A stretch of 64,000 nt of DNA from Chrysaora quinquecirrha (Eukaryota; Cnidaria; Scyphozoa; Semaeostomeae; Pelagiidae), in NCBI GenBank assembly GCA_014526335.1, contig JACTAT010000148.1, positions 1-64,000 on the forward strand, written 5' to 3'. The notes beneath the pieces are model-generated. The model worked only from the letters and a program-made list of their open reading frames with translations, was not told the origin of the DNA and ran no database searches. Below, piece after piece: positions 23,503-35,935 of the stretch. Every line of letters begins with the position of its first letter. Position 1 is the stretch's first letter. Position numbers and translations under genes: made by a program.

Positions 23503-26500
23503 TTAAACTCTACAAGAAGATGTGCCTATTACTTGCCTGCTTCCTCTTTTTGTAACAGCCTTTCCTGGAAACTTTCTGTCATTGTATTTTCGCAAGAGAA
23601 GTCTCGGTGTATGCACAAACCTCTTGAGCCATAAACATTTTTCTAACGAGAAAAACAGTGCTCGTTTATTCGCTAAGATTTCTTCAATTCTCTGCAATTC
23701 TATTTCATTTTGCAATATCTTGTCTCTCTGATACTTGGTAAACATTGTCACAGATCTGAGATAGTTCTTAAACTCTTTGATTTCATTTATAACACGTATC
23801 TCATCTCTTTCAAGGACGTCATCATCATGCGATTTCTGTAAAATCAGTAGCTCCTTCAGCTCAAAATGTCTGTGCTCTGTCAACAAATCATAATAAAGCA
23901 AAGTCTCAGCTATATTGTGTATTTTGTCACAAATTTGTCGATACTTTTTCCAAAATTGCTTCCTATTCAAAACATTGGTATCAACAACTTGACTGACTGC
24001 TTTCTTCGCACTGTTGTTGTTATTTTCTTCAGATTTCCTTTTCATAACGCTGACGTCAGATACTATGGCATCATGCGAAAACGAGGTCTCAGTTGCGACC
24101 ACTCCATCAAAATTGTTATTGTTCACGTCTCCATTTTCCGGTCCCAAGTCACAAAATGGACTACTTTGTTGAGTTTTTCCTATTTCTGACTCGAAACCTT
24201 CGCCACTTTTTTCTTGTTGCGTTCTTCTTATGTTTACTTTCAGCTCTCCATTTTCTTCCTTTTCAAATATTCCTCTTCCTATTCTTGTCCGTCTTGATTT
24301 CTTTCTAAACCATGAAAACTTTCTAGATTTTTCTGAGTTAAGAGAAACTAGGTCATTAACGACTGTGTTTTTTTTGTCCCAGCCTGCAAGATATCATTTT
24401 TCAGGTCTTTTTCAGCATCTATGCTATTTTCAAAATTGGTCTCAAGGGACTTGCGAGTCATTGCTTCGAGTAAAGACCTAGAAACTTCCGGCTCTTCTTC
24501 TGACTTCCTTCTTTCGTTTGTACTTGAACAAGAAGAATAGCTACTTTCAATATTCGAAACATCTTCTTTGATTACAGGATGTTCTTGCGAACATGCTTCG
24601 TTTATTTCAACTGTGTCACTATTTTCATCATTCTCTTTGAATGTTTCGTATTCTTTAGAGTTGACTTTCAATTCTCTCCTGTCAATAAAATTATTTGCAG
24701 TACAAGAACTATTTTCCAATCTGCAATTCCCCTGATTAGGTGACTTAACGTCACTTCTAGTATTCGATTGGCAGTCGGAGTTTGTTGTATGCTCGAATTC
24801 CTTTCTTTCGGTCTCGTCTTTAAATACGGTCTTATGTTGGCATTCGTCTTGTTTTGCAACATTCAATGCATCTTTCACTGTTGGCATTTTCGCATTACCA
24901 ATCAAAACTGCTTCCTCCTTATCCTTCCTCAGCGAATTTACTTCCTTTAAAATCAGTATATCGTCCTTACTCTGAAAAACATCTTTGTTTTTCGACCCAT
25001 CTTCTTCCTTTTCTGGCTCTTCAAAAACTCTTCCGTCATGGAGCTCTGGAATGTTATCAAGAACACTCAAACTTAAAATCGAAACGTTATCAATATTTTC
25101 GAGATACTCGGATGAAGTTTCGTCGTTTATTCTGATTTCATCATTGAAGTCATCGAAATCAATCAAAACAAAAGAGCCTCGGTTTTGTTCTGTTATTTTT
25201 CGGTCCGCGGAGGAGACACATTTCTTACCCTTTGTTGCTATCTGGTCGAAAGTCAATGAAAGGCAGTCTGCACCGTCAGAAAACTGGCTTTCAGTCACAG
25301 AGCTCTGCAAATTTGTTAATTCATTAAATTGCTCCTGTCTTACCGTTGCTTCTTCCACTGATTCAGCTCCTTCACAAGTTCCCTCTGTTTCGACTTTCTT
25401 CATTGAATATAACCCAGTATCTTCATTCAATACAGGAAAACAATCTTTTTCCATCATTGCAGCTTTGCCACTCAGATTTTCACAGGAAACATTTCGATTT
25501 AGCATTAGATCTGCTTCCTGTTCTACTTTCGCGTCGTCCTCTCCTTTATCCATTGTACCATTCAGCTCTACAGCCGTATCGTTTATTTCAATTCCTTCAT
25601 ATACAATTTCCCTTTCTTTCACATTCTCCTTCCTTTCATCTGCAAATTCTTGCTCAGACCTTGTTTCTTGAAAATCTCTTTCTTTGGAATCTTTTAACAC
25701 TTCCTGAATGCTTTTGACAAAGTCATTTTCATTTTTATGAATATCTGCAGTACTTACATTGTCTAATTTGTTTTCAACTACAACATCTCGTGTCGCTTCC
25801 AATTCTTTGGCATCTTTCAGTTTAATTGCTTTATTTGCTAGCTCTGTTTCTTTTGAGACGAGCACAGGACAAGATGTGGACTTCATTTGAACTTGGCTAA
25901 TGGCTCCTAAAAATCCTTTAAAACGAATGTCAAATCTGTTGTCTTCTCTCGAAGATGCTTCTTCTGATTCTCCAGATGGGATTCCACTATCATTATCATC
26001 TGTAAATTTATAAGCCTTATTGTCTACTCCAAGTTCCTTCTTGTTTCGTTTACTATTACCCTTTCCAACAGCTTTTTTACCACTTTTCTTCGGACATTGT
26101 CCATCATTTATGACTAGCCTGTCGGAAGAAACTTCTTCTTTGTCAATCTCTTCGTCAATGAAATAAAAAGAAATTTTCCTAAGATCATTGCTTCTGTGAA
26201 AAATCCTTCCATCACTTAGCTGCTGGTGTTGCGACTCGATTCGCTTTCTTTGTGATCCGATTAATTTCACTAAATTGTCGTACATTTTCGCATCTGAGTC
26301 TTCGTGAGTAGTTCTTTTCATTTCATTCGCTAGTTTTCGGTTGGTTTGTCGCATTTTTTCAATATCAGAATCGTCCATTGAAAGTCTGTTACTTCTTACT
26401 GAAGAATAAGACATCGCTCTTCTCTTCAAGTGGGGTTGTTTTCTCGTGGGGCCATGTTTGGTTTGTTTACTTTGTTGATGTGATGTCTGATTTAAAATAT

Positions 26501-26807
26501 CTTTCTTTATTCCTTTTGGTGATTTCGTCAATGTAGGGTGTCTTACCCTTTTCCTAGTCTCGCCAGTTCCATTCACTGAATCACTCTTAAAAGAATCTTT
26601 TCTTTTTCTAAACCCAGCCTTGCGTCCCTCGTGTCCTTTCTCTCGTGCAACAAGGTCACTGTAAAGCAGTGTTTGTTCTTTTTCTAGACCATCGTTCCGT
26701 GTTTTAGCAATGCTGCATAAAACATCTTTATATGAAGTTCCTTTTGGTATTCCACTTACAACATAGTTTACTCCATTCACGTGCAAATGTAAAGAACTTA
26801 CTGCCAT
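23503..26807 (-). CDS. N-terminal RASSF (RASSF7-10 type) protein, copy B, one frameshift
   Basis: Paralogue of copy A in inverted orientation. The ATG at 26807 opens an RA-like domain (LHLHVNGVNYVVSGIP, then SYKDVLCSIAKTRN). DDSDIEKM, FYFIDEEI and DSGIPS blocks follow in the same order as in A, and a very long acidic, Ser-rich, probably disordered middle. The first frame closes at 24348. The second frame continues to 23503 and holds the conserved coiled coil (DKIHNIAETLLYYDLLTEH, IKEFKNYLRSVTMFTKYQRD, RIEEILANKRALFFSLEKCL), which aligns with the end of copy A. The switch is at a run of eight A on the coding strand (24368-24375). A -1 shift there restores about 1101 residues. Either one A is missing in the assembly, or slippage yields a short and a long form. 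N-terminal RASSFs act in cytoskeletal and Hippo-related signalling. Confidence 0.8.
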
Positions 26808-26975
26808 TTCGTCAAACCTTCAAACAGACAGTGAAATTGAAGATATAAAACGTTTTGTTTGAGAAAATAGTTTTAAGACAGTTCAACCATTTTTTCATAT
26901 ATATGTTAGCTAACAGAGAGACAACAATCTGGATCCCTACCAAGATAAGTTCTGAAGCTAATCAACCAAGTCTTA

Positions 26976-27347
26976 AGCCCGGTTTCCACTTAAAAAAATA
27001 ATGCTGTCGTTTCGATCGAATTCGACCTACTCCGACCCGCTGTCGATCGACGCTGGTAATTTCCACTCTGTCGAACAGGTCGAATTCGACCTGAACAAGA
27101 AGTGGCCTTGATACCAAAAACTATTGGTTGTCATTAATTTCTCAAAGTATTGTCTGCTATCTGATTGGCTGAAATGTTGTTGATCGAATTCGATCGACGG
27201 AACTTTTCTGTCCATCGAATTTGATCAACACAGGTGGACGGGGTGTCCTCGGAAGCATTTCTGCGTATGAGTGGCCCGACTGGCAGCAGGTCGAATTCGT
27301 TCGAATTTGATCGAATCGAGAACATTCGCTTAAGTGGAAACCAGGCT
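26976..27347. mobile_element. Harbinger-like MITE
   Basis: Inverted ends AGCCCGGTTTCCACTTAA and, on the right, TTAAGTGGAAACCAGGCT are flanked by TTA on both sides (26973-26975, 27348-27350). The interior is rich in TCGAATTCGACC-type palindromes. 372 bp, noncoding; 168 bp upstream of RASSF copy B's start. Confidence 0.85.
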
Positions 27348-27350
27348 TTA

Positions 27351-28576
27351 TGAACCCGTGGAATTTAGAGAAATTAATATGGTTTACTTTATCTCTTGAG
27401 TATTGTTGCCATAGCAACCAATATTGGAGAGTGCCGTCCAAGTATAAGCTGGTACATTTGATCAAAATACAAAAGTTTTACACCAATTTGACAAATGTAG
27501 TTCTGATTTACCGAATTCATTAACATTCAAACAAAATACCAGTCTTACACAATTTATTTGCCCCAAATGACCTTTCCTTGGTTAGAGGATGCTATAAAGC
27601 ACCGTCGAGATAGGATTAATATAATCCAAGATGAGAAAAGATGCATATCAAGGTCAAGAACCAAGCGTTTAACTTCTATATGGATGGAAGGAAGGTAAAA
27701 AGTGCTTAATTTTGCTGACAGCCTTTGATAACAGCTTATACCAATGCCTTTCTGACTGCGTGGATCTTTCCTCGGGGGTTGGGCTACATGATATATAGTA
27801 TTCTGGATGGGGTAAGGTGAAGAGAGTCCTCTCTGAGTTTTAGTAGATAAAGTTTTTCTTCGTTACAGCTTAAGGAATCGCCTTCAACCGAAATATTTGA
27901 CCAACAAAATTAAAATTAATTCAATTCACTTACTGTTTTATAATTTCTGCACTGTTTGCTACCTCAGATCACCTTCATTTGCAAATGCATACAACCCTTC
28001 GTCTTAGGCCTTCGATCACAATTGAATCGTGTGGCAGCAAATTAAGCTAAAAAGGAAATACAAGTTGAACTTAAAATTTTATTTTTGCTTGTTTGAGGAT
28101 TTTTTGTTCCCCTTTCAGCTGAATTCACCCAATGCCTTTTTATCATCACTGCCAATATCTTATTTCAAACAAAGGCAAAAACCACTTTATACCGAAGTAA
28201 TGTATTCAAATTCAGCATTAAGACAGCATCATCCCTAAGTTCATATAAACAGTTTAAAGATGGAATTTTCTGTTTTTAGCCGTTGACATAAACTCTTTTT
28301 TATTTCATAAGAGCAAATTGTCTAAGAAAATCACGGCTTGATTGATAAAAAGAACAACAAATAAGATAATTCCGGCTTAAGATTAAAGATTTCAAAAGAA
28401 TGAATGAATGATGAAAAAACTTGTATCAAAATGGTTTCATCATAAGACTCAAACAACGAAAAAATTATCGTTCTGTCCATCAGAAAAGGCATTTGCAAAG
28501 TCGCGCAAATAAATTTCCACAAACTCCTTGACTCCTTGTTGTTAGAAAATAAAAAAAAACTTGTTTGAATGTTTAA
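27351..28576. other. Intergenic, nothing recognised
   Basis: AT-rich DNA without a convincing gene or repeat boundary. Confidence 0.5.
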
Positions 28577-29129
28577 CACTTATCCTACCGGGGGGTGGAA
28601 TCCACCCCCCTCAAGCTTTTCTTGAAACTGTTTTGTTATTTGATGAATGTGAGCTTCCAAACCAGACTGACTTTAAGCCTATATGTATAAGCTACAATGT
28701 GATACAAAAAAATTCCCAAAATAATAACAATGGGTCACGTGACATTGCCTTATATGGAAAGCGGTCATGACAAAACCAAATATAAATGCCAATTTCTACC
28801 AGTAAATCTTACCAGAACTGACTGAATCTTTGCAAGGTAAGAGAAAATAGTTACTAGCAACAAAATGTGAAGACATTTCCGGATTTCTATTGATATTAAG
28901 GAAGGTCGATTTTTGACCGCCCTCGATAGCATGTTTTGATTATGATGTCATAATGACATCATAATAGAAGTGGGAGACGCCCAATTTACCAACATTACTC
29001 CTAATACATTGGCCAATGCCTGTGCCAAGTTTGATTGCTCTAGCTCTACTGGACAGCAATTTATGGAGGGGAGTGGAATCCACCCCTCCCCGGCTGTGTT
29101 AGATCAAAAAAAGCCCGGTAGGATTAGGG
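28577..29129. mobile_element. piggyBac-like MITE
   Basis: Flanked by TTAA (28573-28576, 29130-29133). Ends CACTTATCCTACCGGG and, inverted, CCCTAATCCTACCGGG. Just inside each end sits GGGGTGGAATCCACCCC, a hairpin. The interior matches the relic at 15401. The palindrome ATTATGATGTCATAATGACATCATAAT (spanning about 28937-28965) lies near the middle. Noncoding. Confidence 0.8.
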
Positions 29130-29456
29130 TTAAAATGGATTTGATGCTCTATGCTGACTGTCCACTCTTCACAAAATAAATGCAGCTCGTAAACGTTCCT
29201 TTGCTTCAAGAGATTGGCCTCAGAAACAAGACCTTTATCCGAAAGGAGTATTAACTTTGACTAAAAACCGCCCCTTCCTCTGTTGTCCGCTTTATGGCGC
29301 ACTGTTCAAGCACAAATATGATGCCAAAGAATAAATTTATATACCAGTGTTATACATAAACTCCAAACTTGAAGTACTGTGCTCAGGGGCGTAGCAAGAG
29401 ATCCAATATTGGAGTTCTCGTACGACATTTTTTTCTTAAAATCCCAGCCCATACTC

Positions 29457-29640
29457 TACTCTTAGGTGCCTAATTGCTGGGGGTTGGAATAGGCGGGGGT
29501 TGGAACTCCAGCCAGTATCTAATTGACGGAGGGTCGGAATAAACGGGGGGTCTGTTTAACAATTGTTTAACAAATTTGTCAGAAAACTGCAGAAAGGCAG
29601 TACGACTATAATTTACTTGCTAAGGCAATCCATAGTAATA
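29457..29640. mobile_element. Partial TACTCTTAGGTGCC-family MITE
   Basis: TACTCTTAGGTGCCTAATTGC followed by GGGGGTTGGAAT tracts repeats the left half of the element at 3208-3514; the right end is degraded. Confidence 0.65.
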
Positions 29641-29682
29641 ACCAAAACATAGCAACGCTATCGCTATGTCCGAAGGACAATA

Positions 29683-29815
29683 ATCATCATCATAATCGCT
29701 ATCATCATCATTAAAATCGTTCTCATCATCATAATCGTTATTGTTGTTGTTATTCTCATCATTGTCATCAATATTATCATCATGTTCATCATCATTATCA
29801 TCAATAATTGTGATA
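29683..29815. repeat. Imperfect (ATC)n microsatellite
   Basis: ATCATCATC runs broken by AATCGTT. The minus strand would read as poly-Asp/Asn, which is not a real protein. Confidence 0.9.
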
Positions 29816-29841
29816 AATAGGGAATCAAATTTGTTTGCCAA

Positions 29842-32800
29842 TATAGCCAGCCTCTCTAATCAAATTCTCGATTAGCCCCTGCATAACTCTCATTTTCCTA
29901 ATGCAAATAATGTCTGTATTTTGGCGCTCCCTGGTCTGTATAAATACTGTAGATCAACTGGTGATCATACAATGGTCAACCAACCAAAAATATAGAAAAT
30001 TAGCTAATATTTGGATGACATCTGAATCGCAACTGATTTTTTTTACAAGATTTCAGAGCGCAATTACTTTTAGTTACTCTGATTTTCCATCGGGAATTTC
30101 CCACTAAAATATTTAATTAAGCACATGGAAGTTCGAGAATCTTCTCGACAACAATTCAGTCACGTCTCAGTAAATATTGTGCGAACGGACTTAGAGGATT
30201 TTCTGATTGGTGGAAAAAAGCTAATTATCTTGATAAGACCTTCGAGAACTTATGCCAAATACTCGACCAAAATAAATCATCTACTTGTTTACAATTTCCG
30301 TAATTGTCAATTAGTTGGTTTTCATGATGATCAATTACGGCGACTTCAAAGTTTATTTGCTAGTATTTGTGGTTTATCTTTTGTTACACGTTGGAAGGAA
30401 AAAGCGTCTACACTTACATACATACATACATCCATACATACATACATGCGTTCCATGAACACCCTCTCATTATGTCCTTTGGACATAATTAAAGGTACCC
30501 ATTAGCCAGGTTTGAAGAATGAGATCAGCTCAGATCAGCCTGAGATAAGCCTATTGGCTTGCAGCTTGCTGTGTGGAACAATCTCCACAATTGTACCCTA
30601 TGATTCTAGCTGTTTCAGGCGTTGTTCCTGCTTTCTCCCGCAGATCGTCATTGATCCCCATTTAGTTTCAATTTGCTCTCGCTTGTTTGCGGTAATTTCC
30701 TTTTTTCTGAGTTGTTTTTTCATCTTCTTCAGTTATTCCTTGTTTGTTCCATCTTGTCACCTCTCGTTCTCATCTATTCCAACAGATTTCTACTTCGTCC
30801 CATTTGTTCCCTCCGATTCCAAGTTATTCCCACTTTGTTTCAGCATGTCACAATGGTTCCATTCAGTTCCGTTTATTCTCACTCATTCCACGAGTTCCCA
30901 GCTTTTCTGTTTGTTCCAGATTTTAGCGCATGCTGGCTAATGGCCTCTTAATGCTTCCTAATGAGGTTGTTGTTCAAACTCATGCCAAATTTCGAAGACT
31001 CGGAACAACCTCTTCGATTGTTTTGATTGTATGAATTTGAATTGCAATTAAAAAATTAATCAACTCAATGATTGTTTCAATTGTGTGCACAGAGAATAGA
31101 AATTCCGATCTTATTGTTACAACATTCCTGATTCCTAGGTATCTAGGTATGTATCTAGGTAGGTATCTTGGTCTATTTCTTCCGGTTTGCCGAAAAGCGT
31201 TCAAGTGAAATTTCCCTACATAATGTTTAAGCGAGGGGTCCTAATAAGAAATTCTTCAAACATAAAAATACCCGTACTGTAGACTCACTACAAAAATTGT
31301 AGATTTGCTCCCAGCCCCCATGCAACACAGCCCGTTCATACTACGTATCTAGTATGAGCGGCCGCCATTAACAACAACAACAAAAGTTTTTTGATATAAT
31401 ATTTTTGGATGAATTGAATTGAGGTGACGGCAGCGAAACTGCGACTCCTGTAGTAAGTCTAGTCATACTGTACATGAGCTCCACTATTTAAAAATTACGT
31501 TTTCTTAACTTGTTCTTTATTGACCTAGAAAAGCCACTTATCAAAGTCGAATTAAAATTTTGGATGTTTACAAGAACTATAACACGAATGCTTCAAGGCT
31601 TTGAAATTTGCACCTCGGCCTCGGCACCCCGGATAACATCTAATGCCTGTTTGCCAGGAGATCGGCATAAATAGGGGGCTTTGGAAGTTTGTTGATACAA
31701 GACGTAATAAGCGGGGGTTTGCACATGAGTCCTAATGAGAGTGGGATGCCCGAAAATGTTGAAAAAGTAATTAATGGGGGCGGAAATTAGGCGGCTAAGA
31801 AACTGAAAAATGGAAGAGAAAACTCTGTAATTTTGACGTTCATTTCAGACTAGACACAACAGCTTCTTTTTCGGTTGCTAGAACCAGAGCGTCATAGGGT
31901 CACACAGTCTCATTTTCCAATCTCTGCGACCCTCTGAGGCGCTGGCACCTAGGGTACGGTTACACAGTTTATCTCATCAGAACAAAGTTTATAAGACCAC
32001 TCAGGATCAGAAATGGTAAAGAAAATTTGAGGACAAGGGGTAGGCTGAATTTCAGCACGCATACAATAATTTGTATTATTGAATTTTTTTACATTTTGAG
32101 TCAAATATTGACATACAGTAGAATTCCGTGCAGCTGCGTTCTGTGCATGTAAAAATGATGCAATGCTCAATTTTCATCTTAATTAAACTCCAATTTTTTT
32201 GGCATCAAGGAACAGCGTATTCGTAAAGAATCGATTACTGTTAGTAATTAGGTATTACTGTTAGTAATTAAGTAAAAAAATTAGAACAAATTAAGAACAA
32301 AAATTAACAGCAACAGCCTCAGATTAGGTCCATAAACAAGAACACTCAGCTTCAGCTGTAATTTACTGACTATTTTAACAAAAAACCTGTGTACACATTT
32401 TAAGACTAATTTTGGATTTATATGATTCTTTACCTGGCAATTTAGCAAAACCGACTAAAAGTGAATGATAAGGCAGGCAACATTTTCACTCTGATTTGCA
32501 ATAATAGAGGAAATCAAATTTTTAAATTATATAATATTTTGCCTCTTCCTTGATAAATGGTCATTTCAATTTGTCCATTATTGATAATGTGCACATGATA
32601 ATGTAATAAACTTGTATTTCAAGCTTCTTAACTTTCATATTTCCTGAAAGTTAGTATTGGTATAAATTGGGAGTCACACCGTATGAAAATAAATAGAGGA
32701 GAATCCCTAGGGTTGTGAGACCCTGGGCAAAAATATCATCTAGTACTGAAAAATGTCAGAGTATTTTTTTAATCAAGTGATGTCTTGAAATTATATTAGA

Positions 32801-33697
32801 AATAGGTTTTTCCCATGAAAAAGTATTGCTGTAGTATGTTGTTGTAGAATTCACGCAATATTATGATATGCCCCTGAAGATGTCAGAGTTCCACAACTGT
32901 GATTGGCTCTGAAGGATCGGTCAGCGTTCCCACGGTTCCATCTAATAAGCATTACCTTATTTGAAGATCTGAGGTCGCGGCATGCCATTCAAATTATGAC
33001 GCACTCATAGTGATGCCTGCTGTGATGCATTGTATTGTAACAACATTGTTTTTCAGTTCAGTTTTCAATTATAACGCACATTATTCTGGTGGATTATCTT
33101 TTCACAACGTCAGGATTCTGGATTTTTTGTAAAAGGCGAACGTTTTTTGATATTAGATTTCCCAATTGTAAATTCCACGTGGTGGGAGGACAGAGCCAGA
33201 GGTTGCCTTTATTTTAGAATATCACTCACTTCCACTTTCACTTTATGAGGAAATTTTGACATCCGCCCATCTGCATCCGCCAAGGTAAGTTGAATCAGCA
33301 AAATTTATTTCACGTCCATTGTGAGTTTGGAGACAATAACACAGAAAACACTAGGGATCGTTATGGCTTCTTCTACATAAATTTTTTGTTATGTGTTGGG
33401 CTTTATGGTTGGGCTTAGTCTATCGTTATCAAATATGTTTAGGCTTGGTGACGTGTTCGTCATAAGGATCATAAAAATAAAGAATAACATCATGATCAAT
33501 GTATTTTATTTAGAGGTATCTAGCTAGTGTATCCGACAATCAATGCGTTCCTTGAATTATCTTTTTCCTTAAATTTTCGAAGAATTAATCTAGGGGAGCT
33601 CGTTTTAGAAGATGGACAGACGGTCAGATGGGATGGACACGGACAGTTGGGCGTGACCTGAATTGGGCGTGCTGTCTCTAAAATATTGAATATCGAG
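29842..33697. other. Gene-poor interval with short repeats
   Basis: No gene recognised. It contains a CATA microsatellite (about 30416-30449), a degenerate TTCC-rich stretch (about 30720-30915), a TATCTAGGTA repeat (about 31137-31170), a degraded TACTCTTAGG-type element (about 31640-31795) and TATTACTGTTAGTAATTA repeats near 32237-32270. A donor-like CCAAGGTAAGT at 33283 could end a noncoding first exon, but nothing proves it. Confidence 0.5.
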
Positions 33698-33797
33698 TGA
33701 TGGAATGGAATGATGGGATGGAATGATGGAACAATGGAATGGAATGATGGAATGGGATGATGGAATGGAATGATGGAATGGAATGATAGACTGATGG
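33698..33797 (+). repeat. TGGAATGGAATGA minisatellite
   Basis: Roughly seven tandem units of 13-15 bp built from TGGAATGGAATGATGG. Nearby, 33854-34246 has no recognisable coding content. Confidence 0.9.
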
Positions 33798-35072
33798 ACC
33801 AGTGTGCATTCCTGTTACCACCACGGCAGAGAATAGGCCAACCACATCAGACTTCACTCAAAAAGAAGCAATAGATCTATTTTTTTATAATTGAAATAAT
33901 AGTCTATGCTATTGTTTTTTGAAAGATCAACGCCAGTACGCCAATAAAATTTCAGGCTCCACACCGGAGATCCCAGGCGTGGGCTACATGGAATGCACAC
34001 TGGATGATTGAATGGAATGATGGCATCTTCAATCATGCCTATTCCAGCAATATTTTCACTTTCAAAAGTAAGATGAAACAAAAGCAAAGCCATTCCATAT
34101 TTTTGAAAACAGAGAATACAGTAGTGAAATTTTTGAAAAATTGCTGGCATCCTGTTTCTGAAACCTTCACCCGAGAGTGTAGTAAGCCTTATAAATGTAT
34201 GTGACTGGATTTTAGATGATTTGAAGAAATTACGAAGCAATTCCATTCTTTAGAGAAATGTGGAATTTTAGTGAAATTTTTTAAAGATTGGTTGCTTTTT
34301 CTTTGTCTAAATTGGTTGCTTTGTCCTATAAACTATTTGACTAGAAATAATGAAGGTTTAGAGTAAATTGAAGAAATCATGAGGCCACTCCATTTTTCAG
34401 AAAAATAAGGAGTGATGAGATTGTTGAAAAATCACTGTGAGAAATTATCATAACTACAGCACTGGGGTAGTTGCAAGGAAAAAATGATTAATTGCAAAAT
34501 TTAACTAGATGTCTACAAATTCTGTAAAAGCCACCCCCAGCTCCTCTACACTGGCATGCTGAGGGAAAAGGCTTTTTTTTGTTTCCCATGTGATGCCGCT
34601 TTGGACTGATTTAATTTTTGAAGAGAATGCATTTTTGAATAAACACCATCAACTGAGCATAGTAACATTGTTGACAAGCACCCAGTCAGTTGCATTCAAA
34701 TAAATGCTCAAGATAAAGCCATGTAAGTCTATGATGAGTGGTTTCTCCCTTATGAAATGACTCCTCTCTTATTTCAAGAATTTAAAAAGAGGCTTTTAGC
34801 AACCCAATGATAATGTCTTCAAATAAGGGCCCTGTTTCCTAAACTTCTGTAGATTTGTAAATTTTGTTACGGAGAATTTTGATTTTAGGAGCAATTTAGC
34901 AGCTTGCTTTTTGTGTTTAGACAAATTTCATGGTTCCAGTGTTAAAGATGTTGATTTCATACTTTTGTTTAAACCATGGATAATTTGGAATTTTTTCAGG
35001 GATGTGACCCGGAAAAATGACTTGGAGGTGTAAAATTTATCCGGAGCGATTTTCTATGGTGAAATCCCTTAA

Positions 35073-35931
35073 CCCTATCTGGACCGAGGAGGGCTAAAAT
35101 AGCCCCCCCCCCTCCTACATTTCTTTACACAACTCAAAATGAACAAAACAAAGGTGAATGAATGTTTTTGTCTTTTCCTAAAAATTATCTCCAGACAATG
35201 TGGTGTGGTAGTTTCCATTGTTGCTAATGAACCGTCACCATAGCAACCATGTTGAAAATTGCCACCATGTTGAAAATTGCCACGAAATTTGTTCTAATTT
35301 TTTAATGAAATTGATATCTTCATGAAACTTGGGCAATGGCAAACCAATATCAGATGACACCAGATAATAAACCCTGTTTTTATGAAATGCATTTGGTTTC
35401 TATTTTTAGAATATTGCTGTTATCAGCATTATTTATCATCCCTGATGCTCTAATGATGTTAATGAAATTAATCGTCGCAAATATCAGTGTATTGGTGACT
35501 TAGTTATACTTTTGCATGAGAAGCTACTTCAACAAACTCGTATTAACAAAATAAATGACAGTTTTCTACTGCGCATGCGCAGTATTTCTACAGAAAAATA
35601 GGAAATTTTTCAAAAATGTAGCAAAATGTGTTTAAATGTGATTAAAACAGTCGAAATGGGTTTTCCAATAGTTTAGTAGTGATTATCAGTCAAATAATTC
35701 CATGTTAAGGTAGAAATGACAAAAAGTGAAAAAGTGATTGCTATGTCATTATGACGTCATAATGCATTGGATATCAACAAAACCTTGTAGTTCTAAATAA
35801 TATGAGTACAATGATATTTTGGCCAAATTTAATCTTTCCCGCTCTTACCAGATGCAAGATATAAGGGGGGGGGGGCTAATTTAGCCCCCCTCCGGTCTGA
35901 GGATGCTCAAAAAAGCTCGGTCCAGATAGGG
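35073..35931. mobile_element. piggyBac-like MITE (859 bp)
   Basis: Perfect ends CCCTATCTGGACCGAG and, inverted, CTCGGTCCAGATAGGG, flanked by TTAA (35069-35072, 35932-35935). Inside each end is a GGGCTAAAATAGCCCC-type hairpin. CCC-starting ends with TTAA duplication are the piggyBac hallmark. Noncoding. Confidence 0.88.
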
Positions 35932-35935
35932 TTAA

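Noticed and set aside
24985..25671. 228-codon frame on the plus strand
   Set aside because: It is the antisense of the acidic, Ser-rich middle of RASSF copy B.
30125..30505. 126-codon open frame
   Set aside because: It runs through a CATA microsatellite and has no recognisable motif or conserved partner here.
30512..30940. 142-codon Ser/Phe-rich frame
   Set aside because: It arises from a degenerate TTCC-rich stretch that is open in several frames at once.
33854..34246. 130-codon open frame on the minus strand
   Set aside because: Composition is typical of AT-rich noncoding DNA, with no motif; it lies beside a minisatellite.
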